Assembly: GCF_025642155.1 (NCBI RefSeq)
Contig: NZ_CP106798.1
Span: forward strand, 2,666,001-2,730,000
Direction of reading: 5' to 3'
DNA length: 64,000 nt
From: Streptomyces sp. HUAS 15-9
GTDB taxonomy: Bacteria > Actinomycetota > Actinomycetes > Streptomycetales > Streptomycetaceae
Positions 57,650 to 64,000 of the stretch are shown here, piece by piece; position 1 is the stretch's first letter; every line of letters starts with the position of its first letter. Made by a program: the position numbers and the translations under genes. The notes beneath the pieces are model-generated. The model did no database searches. It was not told where the DNA came from and worked only from the letters and a program-made list of their open reading frames with translations.

Positions 57650-58855
57650 GTGCCCGAACCCGAAACCCGCAAGCCCGAACACGCAACGCACGACGTCCAT
57701 ACGCACTCCGCGACCCTGAAGCGGCTGGAGAAGTCGTCCGGCAGCCTGGCCGCCCAGGCCATCGCACGCATGGACGAGACCCTGCCGTGGTACCGGGCCA
57801 TGCCACCGGAGAACCGTTCCTGGATCGGGCTCGTGGCCCAGGCGGGCATCGCCGCCTTCACCGAGTGGTTCCGGCACCCGGACGCCCCGCAGGCCATCTC
57901 GACGGACGTGTTCGGCACCGCGCCGCGCGAGCTGACCCGGGCCATCACCCTGCGGCAGACCGTGGAGATGGTGCGCACCACCATCGAGGTCATGGAGAGC
58001 GCGATCGACGAGGTCGCCGCTCCCGGGGACGAGGGCGTGCTGCGCGAGGCGCTGCTGGTGTACGCGCGGGAGATCGCGTTCGCGACCGCCCAGGTGTACG
58101 CGCAGGCCGCCGAGGCACGCGGTGCCTGGGACGCCCGGCTGGAGTCGCTGGTGGTGAACGCGGTGCTCAGCGGTGAGGCCGACGAGGGCGCCGTCAGCCG
58201 GGCCGCCGCTCTTGGCTGGAATTCGCCCGAGCACGTGTGCGTGGTGCTGGGGACCGCTCCGGACGGTGACTCCGAGCTCACGGTGGAGGCCATCCGGCGG
58301 GCCGCCCGGCACGCCAAGCTCCAGGTGCTCACCGGGGTGCTCGGGGACCGGCTCGTGGTCATCGCGGGCGGCAACGACAATCCGCTGGCCGTCGCCAAGT
58401 CGCTGATCGGGCCTTATGCCGCGGGACCGGTGGTCGCGGGGCCCGTCGTACCCGATCTGCTGGCCGGGACGCGGTCCGCGCAGGCCGCGGCCGCGGGACT
58501 GAAAGCATGTTCTGCCTGGCAGGACGCGCCCCGGCCGGTTCTGGCGGACGATCTCCTTCCGGAGCGGGCCATCGCGGGCGATCCGAGCGCCCGTGAGCAG
58601 TTGGTGGAGGAGATCTACAGACCACTGGAAGAGGCCGGATCGGCGCTCCTGGAAACCTTGAGCGTTTATCTGGAGCAGGCGAGCAGCCTGGAGGGTGCGG
58701 CAAGGATGCTCTTCGTTCACCCGAACACCGTGCGCTACCGGCTCCGACGTGTGACTGACGTCACCGGCTGGTCGCCATCCGATGTACGATCCGCGTTCAC
58801 GCTGCGGATCGCGCTGATCCTGGGGCGTCTGGCAGATGGAGATACTCAACCCTAG
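57650..58855 (+). CDS. fasR: FasR, PucR-type regulator of fatty acid synthesis
   Basis: A 401-residue protein: an N-terminal regulatory part (LAAQAIARMDETLPWYRAMPPE), a middle GGDEF-like region with CACW-type motif CVVLGTAPDGD and LKACSAWQD, and a C-terminal PucR HTH (EGAARMLFVHPNTVRYRLRRVTDVTG). Its place just upstream of fabD matches S. coelicolor FasR (SCO2386), an activator of the fab genes. A palindrome lies directly after its stop codon. GTG 57650 is the start. Confidence 0.9.
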   Translation: MPEPETRKPEHATHDVHTHSATLKRLEKSSGSLAAQAIARMDETLPWYRAMPPENRSWIGLVAQAGIAAFTEWFRHPDAPQAISTDVFGTAPRELTRAITLRQTVEMVRTTIEVMESAIDEVAAPGDEGVLREALLVYAREIAFATAQVYAQAAEARGAWDARLESLVVNAVLSGEADEGAVSRAAALGWNSPEHVCVVLGTAPDGDSELTVEAIRRAARHAKLQVLTGVLGDRLVVIAGGNDNPLAVAKSLIGPYAAGPVVAGPVVPDLLAGTRSAQAAAAGLKACSAWQDAPRPVLADDLLPERAIAGDPSAREQLVEEIYRPLEEAGSALLETLSVYLEQASSLEGAARMLFVHPNTVRYRLRRVTDVTGWSPSDVRSAFTLRIALILGRLADGDTQP

Positions 58856-58857
58856 GT

Positions 58858-58878
58858 TTTTGTCGGGGGCCCACAAAA
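58858..58878. promoter_or_regulatory. Palindrome in the fabD promoter region (possible FasR site)
   Basis: TTTTGT and ACAAAA close an imperfect 21-bp inverted repeat with GG/CC inside and GGG at its centre; one pair (C64/C72 within 58858-58878) fails. It begins 3 bases past the fasR stop and 87 bp before the fabD start. FasR is the natural candidate to bind it. Confidence 0.55.
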
Positions 58879-58944
58879 CCCCTTCGTGTTCTTCGTCCCT
58901 GTCCCCACGGGCGGCCCCTGCCGTCCCCAAGAGAGAGTGTGAGA

Positions 58945-59880
58945 GTGCTCGTACTCGTCGCTCCCGGCCAAGGCGCCCAGACGCCCGGCTTCCTGACTCC
59001 CTGGCTCGATCTCCCCGGTGCCGCCGACCGCGTCGCCGCGTGGTCGGACGCCATCGGACTGGACCTCGTCCACTACGGAACCCAGGCCGACGCGGACGCC
59101 ATCCGTGACACCGCGGTGGCCCAGCCGCTGCTGGTCGCCGCCGGGATCCTGTCCGGCGCGGCACTGGGTACGGGACCATTTGCCGCTGACGCGGCGGGCT
59201 CCCCGGGCGCGGTCGCGGGCCACAGCGTCGGCGAGATCACCGCCGCCACCTTCGCGGGCGTGCTGGGCGAGACCGCCGCGCTGGGTCTCGTACGCAAGCG
59301 CGGGCTGGCCATGGCCGATGCCGCGGCGATCACCGAGACCGGCATGTCGGCGCTGCTGGGCGGCGACCCCGAGGTGTCCGTCGCGCATCTGGAGAAGCTG
59401 GGGCTGACGCCGGCGAACATCAACGGCGCGGGCCAGATCGTCGCCGCGGGCACGCTGGAGCAGCTCGCCGCGCTGAACGAGGACAAGCCCGAGGGCGTCC
59501 GCAAGGTCGTCGCGCTGAAGGTCGCGGGCGCCTTCCACACCCACCACATGGCCCCCGCGGTCGAGACGCTGGCCAAGGCCGCCGCGGACCTCGAGCCCGC
59601 GGACCCCAAGGTCACCTACGTCTCCAACAAGGACGGCGCGACCGTCGCCGCCGGCGCCGAGGTGCTCGAGCGCCTGGTCGGCCAGGTCGCCAACCCGGTC
59701 CGCTGGGACCTGTGCATGGAGACGTTCCAGCGGCTCGGCGTCACCGCGCTCATCGAGGTATGCCCCGGTGGCACACTGACCGGCCTGGCCAAGCGCGCCC
59801 TTCCGGGTGTCAAGACGCTGGCCCTGAAGACCCCCGCCGACCTCGACGCGGCCCGCGAGCTCATCGCCGAGCACGCCTGA
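58945..59880 (+). CDS. fabD: Malonyl-CoA:ACP transacylase
   Basis: A 311-residue transacylase. GHSVGE with Ser94 is the acyl-enzyme site, and AGAFHTHHM supplies the catalytic His; VAPGQGAQTPGF is the oxyanion region. It moves malonyl groups to AcpP for chain elongation. GTG 58945 follows GAGAGAG; GTG 58939 is two codons earlier but lies too close to that site. First gene of fabDHacpPfabF; the fabH start is 23 bp past its stop. Confidence 0.95.
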   Translation: MLVLVAPGQGAQTPGFLTPWLDLPGAADRVAAWSDAIGLDLVHYGTQADADAIRDTAVAQPLLVAAGILSGAALGTGPFAADAAGSPGAVAGHSVGEITAATFAGVLGETAALGLVRKRGLAMADAAAITETGMSALLGGDPEVSVAHLEKLGLTPANINGAGQIVAAGTLEQLAALNEDKPEGVRKVVALKVAGAFHTHHMAPAVETLAKAAADLEPADPKVTYVSNKDGATVAAGAEVLERLVGQVANPVRWDLCMETFQRLGVTALIEVCPGGTLTGLAKRALPGVKTLALKTPADLDAARELIAEHA

Positions 59881-59903
59881 CGCCTAAGGAGCCGTACCGA
59901 ATC

Positions 59904-60935
59904 ATGTCGAAGATCAAGCCCAGCAAGGGCGCCCCGTACGCGCGCATCCTCGGTGTCGGTGGCTACCGTCCCACCCGTGTGGTGCCCAACGAGGTGATCC
60001 TCGAGAAGATCGACTCGTCCGACGAGTGGATCCGTTCGCGCTCCGGCATCGAGACCCGGCACTGGGCGGGCCCGGAGGAGACCGTCGCCGCCATGGCGAT
60101 CGAGGCCTCCGGCAAGGCGATCGCCGACGCGGGCATCTCCGCCGAGCAGATCGGCGCCGTGGTCGTCTCGACCGTCTCGCACTTCAGCCAGACCCCGGCC
60201 ATCGCGACCGAGATCGCCGACAAGCTGGGCACGGCCAAGGCGGCCGCGTTCGACATCTCGGCGGGCTGTGCGGGCTTCGGCTACGGCCTGACCCTGGCCA
60301 AGGGCATGATCGTCGAGGGCTCGGCCGAGCACGTGCTCGTCATCGGCGTCGAGCGGCTGTCCGACCTGACCGACCTGGAGGACCGCGCGACGGCCTTCCT
60401 GTTCGGCGACGGCGCGGGCGCGGTCGTGGTCGGCCCCTCGCAGGAGCCGGGGATCGGCCCGAGCGTCTGGGGCTCCGAGGGCGACAAGTCCGAGACCATC
60501 AAGCAGACGGTCACCTGGGACCGCTACCGGGTCGGCGACCTCGCCGAACTGCCCCTGGACAGCGAGGGCAACATCAAGTTCCCCGCGATCACCCAGGAGG
60601 GCCAGGCGGTCTTCCGCTGGGCCGTGTTCGAGATGGCGAAGGTCGCCCAGCAGGCGCTGGACGCGGCCGGGATCACCGCGGACGACCTGGACGTCTTCAT
60701 CCCGCACCAGGCCAACGTGCGGATCATCGACTCGATGGTGAAGACCCTCAAGCTGCCGGAGCACGTCACAGTCGCCCGTGACATCCGCACCACCGGCAAC
60801 ACCTCGGCGGCCTCGATTCCGCTCGCGATGGAGCGGCTTCTGGCGACCGGCGAGGCGAAGAGCGGCGACACCGCGCTCGTCATCGGATTCGGGGCGGGTC
60901 TCGTCTACGCCGCCACGGTCGTTACCCTCCCCTAG
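59904..60935 (+). CDS. fabH: 3-oxoacyl-ACP synthase III
   Basis: A 343-residue KASIII. The catalytic triad is Cys122 (DISAGCAGF), His268 (FIPHQAN) and Asn299 (TTGNTSAAS). It condenses a branched or acetyl-CoA starter with malonyl-ACP to begin fatty acid synthesis. ATG 59904 has TAAGGAG 12 bases upstream. Confidence 0.96.
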   Translation: MSKIKPSKGAPYARILGVGGYRPTRVVPNEVILEKIDSSDEWIRSRSGIETRHWAGPEETVAAMAIEASGKAIADAGISAEQIGAVVVSTVSHFSQTPAIATEIADKLGTAKAAAFDISAGCAGFGYGLTLAKGMIVEGSAEHVLVIGVERLSDLTDLEDRATAFLFGDGAGAVVVGPSQEPGIGPSVWGSEGDKSETIKQTVTWDRYRVGDLAELPLDSEGNIKFPAITQEGQAVFRWAVFEMAKVAQQALDAAGITADDLDVFIPHQANVRIIDSMVKTLKLPEHVTVARDIRTTGNTSAASIPLAMERLLATGEAKSGDTALVIGFGAGLVYAATVVTLP

Positions 60936-61040
60936 GCACTCCGTGCCGGATCATGCGATCCGGCACGGGAACCGCAACCACCTGCCGCTCACGCGGTGGG
61001 CGCAAAACACCGTCTGGATATCTACGAAGGAGCGCCTGAC

Positions 61041-61289
61041 ATGGCCGCCACTCAGGAAGAGATCGTCGCCGGTCTCGCCGACATCGTGAACGAGATCGCC
61101 GGCATCCCGGTTGAGGACGTCCAGCTGGACAAGTCCTTCACCGACGACCTGGACGTCGACTCGCTGTCCATGGTCGAGGTCGTCGTCGCCGCCGAAGAGC
61201 GCTTCGACGTCAAGATCCCGGACGAGGACGTCAAGAACCTGAAGACCGTCGGTGACGCCACCGACTACATCCTCAAGCACCAGGCCTGA
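61041..61289 (+). CDS. acpP: Acyl carrier protein
   Basis: An 82-residue ACP. Ser41 in DVDSLSMVE is the phosphopantetheine site; the rest is acidic and helical (VEDVQLDKSFTDDL, DEDVKNLKTVGDATDYI). ATG 61041 follows AAGGAG at 61027-61032. It is the carrier for all fatty acid intermediates here. It lies 105 bp after fabH and 107 bp before fabF. Confidence 0.97.
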   Translation: MAATQEEIVAGLADIVNEIAGIPVEDVQLDKSFTDDLDVDSLSMVEVVVAAEERFDVKIPDEDVKNLKTVGDATDYILKHQA

Positions 61290-61320
61290 GTCACCCCTCG
61301 AGCCTGAGGCTGCAAGGCCC

Positions 61321-61361
61321 CGCCACCCGGCGGTGGCGCCGTAGTCCCCGCTGACGCGGGG
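61321..61361 (+). promoter_or_regulatory. Twin hairpins between acpP and fabF
   Basis: CGCCACC/GGTGGCG (61321-61327 with 61332-61338) and CCCCGC/GCGGGG (61346-61351 with 61356-61361) are adjacent stems. They may stabilise the acpP part of the message or partly end transcription, so ACP can be made in excess over FabF. Confidence 0.5.
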
Positions 61362-61396
61362 GTAGTCCTCCCGTATCCGTTGGAGAAAGAATTCCC

Positions 61397-62659
61397 GTGA
61401 GCCCGACCAATCGCACCGTGGTCGTCACCGGTATCGGCGCAACCACACCGCTGGGTGGCGACGTAGCTTCGTTCTGGGCGGCCCTGGTCGCCGGCAAGTC
61501 CGGCGTCAGCCTCCTGGAGCAGGAGTGGGCGGCCGATCTGCCGGTCCGTATCGCCGCGCAGATCGCCGTCGAACCGGGCGAGATCCTCCCCCGTCCGCAG
61601 GCCCGCAAGCTGGACCGGTCCGCTCAGTTCGCGCTGATCGCCGCTCAGGAGGCCTGGAAGGACGCCGGTTTCACCGCCAGGGCGGGCGAGGACACGTCCG
61701 TCAACCCCGACCGGCTGGGCGCGGTCATCGCCTCCGGCATCGGCGGCGTGACGACCCTCCTCGACCAGTACGACGTCCTGAAGGACAAGGGCGTCCGCCG
61801 TGTATCCCCGCACACCGTGCCGATGCTGATGCCCAACTCCCCGGCGGCCAACGTCGGTATCGAGCTGGGTGCCCGCGCCGGTGTGCACACCCCCGTCTCG
61901 GCCTGCGCCTCCGGCGCCGAGGCCATCGGCTACGCGATCGAGATGATCCGCACCGGCCGCGCCGACGTCGTCGTCGCGGGTGGTACCGAGGCGGCCATCC
62001 ACCCGCTGCCGATCGTCGCGTTCGGCAACATGATGGCGATGTCGAAGAACAACGACGACCCCGAGGGCGCGTCGCGTCCCTACGACTCCGGCCGCGACGG
62101 CTTCGTGATGGGCGAGGGCGCCGGCGTGATCATCCTGGAGTCCGAGGAGCACGCGAAGGCCCGCGGCGCCCGGATCTACGTCGAGGCCGTCGGCCAGGGC
62201 ATCTCGTCCGACGGTCACCACATCACGCAGCCCGAGCCGTCCGGCAACGGCATCGCGCACGCGCTGCAGAACCTGCTCGACAACACCGACCTCAAGCCGG
62301 CCGAGATCGTGCATGTGAACGCGCACGCCACCTCGACCCCGCAGGGCGACGTCGCCGAGATCAAGGCCCTGCGCAAGGTGTTCGGGGACGACGTCGACCA
62401 CATGGCGATCTCCGCGACCAAGTCGATGACCGGCCATCTGCTCGGCGGCGCCGGCGGCATCGAGACCGTGGCGTCGATCCTCGCCCTGTCCAACCGCCTC
62501 GCCCCGCCGACCATCAACCTCGACGACGTCGACCCGGAGGTCAACGCCGACGTGGTCCGCGGTGAGGCGCGTCAGCTGCCCGAAGGCCGTATCGCCGCGC
62601 TGAACGACTCGTTCGGCTTCGGCGGGCACAACGTGGTGCTGGCGTTCCGGACGATCTGA
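61397..62659 (+). CDS. fabF: 3-oxoacyl-ACP synthase II
   Basis: A 420-residue KASII. The catalytic set is Cys170 (SACASGAEAI), His310 (NAHATSTPQGD) and His347 (MTGHLLGGAG). It elongates fatty acyl-ACP chains. GTG 61397 has TTGGAGAAAG upstream. A terminator follows its stop. Confidence 0.97.
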   Translation: MSPTNRTVVVTGIGATTPLGGDVASFWAALVAGKSGVSLLEQEWAADLPVRIAAQIAVEPGEILPRPQARKLDRSAQFALIAAQEAWKDAGFTARAGEDTSVNPDRLGAVIASGIGGVTTLLDQYDVLKDKGVRRVSPHTVPMLMPNSPAANVGIELGARAGVHTPVSACASGAEAIGYAIEMIRTGRADVVVAGGTEAAIHPLPIVAFGNMMAMSKNNDDPEGASRPYDSGRDGFVMGEGAGVIILESEEHAKARGARIYVEAVGQGISSDGHHITQPEPSGNGIAHALQNLLDNTDLKPAEIVHVNAHATSTPQGDVAEIKALRKVFGDDVDHMAISATKSMTGHLLGGAGGIETVASILALSNRLAPPTINLDDVDPEVNADVVRGEARQLPEGRIAALNDSFGFGGHNVVLAFRTI

Positions 62660-62689
62660 GAAGCGCCGGTACGCGCCGGTACGCAAGTG

Positions 62690-62712
62690 AAGGGCCCCCA
62701 CCGGGGGCCCTT
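62690..62712. terminator. Terminator after fabF (bidirectional)
   Basis: AAGGGCCCCC (62690-62699) and GGGGGCCCTT (62703-62712) form a perfect 10-bp stem with a 3-base loop between the convergent fabF and DUF3145 genes. Confidence 0.75.
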
Positions 62713-62755
62713 CCTCGTGTGCGGATTCCTCGTGTGCGGATTCCTCGTGTGCGGA
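62711..62755. repeat. Three perfect 15-bp direct repeats
   Basis: TTCCTCGTGTGCGGA occurs three times without gaps at 62711, 62726 and 62741, between the terminator and the DUF3145 stop. It is a short tandem repeat and probably varies between strains. Confidence 0.7.
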
Positions 62756-62758
62756 TTC

Positions 62759-63253
62759 CTAGACCACCTGGTGCAGCCAGCGCACCGGGGCGCCCTCGCC
62801 CGCGTACCGGAACGGCTCCAGTTCGTCGTCCCACGGCTTGCCCAGGAGCTTGGCGATCTCCGCTTCCAGGTCCGTCTCGCCGCGCTGGGAGCGGGTCAGC
62901 GCCGCGCGCAGGCGGTCCTCGGGGATGAGGATGTCGCCGTGGATGCCGGTGACGGCGTGGAAGATGCCGAGTTCGGGGGTGCAGCTGTAGCGCTCGCCCT
63001 CGGCGGTCGGGCAGGGCTCCGCGGTGACCTCGAACCGCAGGAGGTGCCAGCCGCGCAGCGCGGACGCCAGCTTGGAGGCCGTGCCGGCCTCGCCCTGCCA
63101 GGAGAACTCCGAACGCCAGGTGCCCGGTGCCGCGGGCTGCCGGATCCAGTCGAGGTTGACCCGGGTGCCGAGCACCCCGGCGACGGCCCATTCGACGTGC
63201 GGGCACAGCGCGCGCGGAGCGGAGTGCACGTACAGAACTCCACGTGTCGTCAC
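62759..63253 (-). CDS. DUF3145 protein
   Basis: A 164-residue protein. GVLYVHSAPRALCPHVEWAVAGVLG at the start and ELEPFRYAGEGAPVRWLHQV at the end are the DUF3145 signature of actinobacteria. The function is unknown. GTG 63253 follows GGAGGTTCCG. It converges on fabF across the terminator. Confidence 0.88.
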   Translation of the reverse strand: MTTRGVLYVHSAPRALCPHVEWAVAGVLGTRVNLDWIRQPAAPGTWRSEFSWQGEAGTASKLASALRGWHLLRFEVTAEPCPTAEGERYSCTPELGIFHAVTGIHGDILIPEDRLRAALTRSQRGETDLEAEIAKLLGKPWDDELEPFRYAGEGAPVRWLHQVV

Positions 63254-63508
63254 CGGAACCTCCGGGCAGAGCGGGACATCTTGCGGACGGGCCGGCGGCA
63301 GTGGTGCGACGGCCGCGTTGATGGCGAGGCTACCGTGCGTCGGGGCAAGGAGTGTGACGTACCGTCGCTCCCGCCGCCAGGAAACCCCGCCATTCACCCA
63401 GGGGGACGCTTGTACGGGTGTGAGCCGTTGCATGCCGCACGTCGGGAACCCTCGCGCGTTGTTATGGGTTGGGGACCATGACGGCACGACAAGGGGATGG
63501 ACCAGGGC

Positions 63509-64000
63509 ATGCGAAACCGACGCCGGCGTTCACGGGCCGTCCTCGCCGTCCTGCTGGCGGCGGCCCTGGGCGCCGCCGGCTGCGACGCGGTGGGTGACAA
63601 CTCCCCCGCGCCGGACGTCACGAAGGCGCGGGCCACCCGGGCGGCCCCGGTGTGGAACCGCAGCCCGTCCTCGCTCGCCGCCGTCGGCGATTCCATCACC
63701 CGTGGCTTCGACGCGTGCGCGGTGCTGTCCGACTGCCCCGAGGTGTCCTGGGCGACCGGCACCAGCACCCAGGTCGACAGCCTGGCGGTACGGCTGCTGG
63801 GGCGCGAGAAGGCGGCCGAGAGCAGCTGGAACTACGCGGTGACCGGGGCCCGGATGGCCGACCTGCCCGACCAGATGGCACAGGCGGCCGCCCGCAGGCC
63901 CCAGTTGGTGACGGTGATGGCGGGGGCGAACGACGCCTGCCGGGCCAGGGCCTCGGCGATGACCCCGGTGGACGACTTCCGCAACCAGTTCGAGGAAACG
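63509..64000 (+). CDS. SGNH/GDSL-hydrolase lipoprotein (partial)
   Basis: The gene runs past the right edge. It begins with a basic, hydrophobic lipoprotein signal (RRSRAVLAVLLAAALGAAGC) with lipobox Cys. The SGNH blocks GDSIT (block I), the GARMADL region and GANDAC (block III) are visible, so it is an esterase or lipase family protein outside the membrane. ATG 63509 is preferred; ATG 63497 is in frame upstream. The catalytic His block lies outside the window. Confidence 0.82.
   Translation, partial: MRNRRRRSRAVLAVLLAAALGAAGCDAVGDNSPAPDVTKARATRAAPVWNRSPSSLAAVGDSITRGFDACAVLSDCPEVSWATGTSTQVDSLAVRLLGREKAAESSWNYAVTGARMADLPDQMAQAAARRPQLVTVMAGANDACRARASAMTPVDDFRNQFEET

Overview
The window is about 70% GC, and almost every coding frame carries the codon bias of a high-GC actinomycete. 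The fabD-fabH-acpP-fabF cluster with a PucR-type FasR regulator, the AceE-type pyruvate dehydrogenase, XRE(DUF5753)/DUF397/HATPase sets, TTA codons confined to a few accessory genes and several leaderless promoters point to a Streptomyces chromosome. No plasmid, prophage or insertion sequence signature was seen.

Left part (1-11 kb): a cut-off transglycosylase end and a DUF1275 membrane protein are followed by a divergent CYP125/FadA5 pair whose intergenic region holds two KstR-like operators. Next come an accessory stretch with a triple-repeat DUF397 protein, its XRE partner, a HATPase, an ArsR-type regulator, a membrane glycosyltransferase, an XRE-nSTAND1 NTPase, a lipoprotein and an I36-type peptidase inhibitor. 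Three of these genes contain rare TTA codons, so bldA control is likely.

Middle (11-36 kb): scattered housekeeping and accessory genes include a DUF2330 protein, an O-methyltransferase with a palindromic operator, WYL, GNAT and MFS genes, a peptidoglycan-binding protein with a 3' remnant copy downstream, and a HAD phosphatase. A GDT1/TMEM165 exporter lies under a yybP-ykoY manganese riboswitch. Further on are a secreted HNH nuclease, a PhoD-like phosphatase, a DoxX protein behind an iron box, a DedA protein, a MarR divergon, tRNA-Val(UAC), and a cell-envelope run (PBP-like transglycosylase, polysaccharide deacetylase, amidase-domain protein).

Ter region (36-45 kb): a Ter stress locus holds a three-gene biosynthetic operon (citrate-lyase-beta-like enzyme, a PRTase/TRSP/StiP/Pelota fusion and a HAD phosphatase). 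It is divergent from a TerD with YGYP repeats, and is followed by a TerA-like protein, a TerC/DUF475 membrane protein and two canonical TerD proteins. The gene products fit the calcium-binding TerD plus nucleoside-like metabolite pathway inferred for Ter systems by comparative genomics.

Right part (45-64 kb): AhpE-type peroxiredoxin, DUF3052 and aceE are followed by a K+ channel, a 51-bp tandem repeat array, and an MFS pump/TetR divergon with overlapping leaderless promoters. Next are a DUF1023 hydrolase, a frameshifted DUF4429-SHOCT gene, a MerR/serine hydrolase divergon, a pirin, FasR and the fatty-acid synthase cluster, DUF3145 and a cut-off SGNH lipoprotein. Two genes show what look like one-base deletions in G tracts, which may be sequencing errors.
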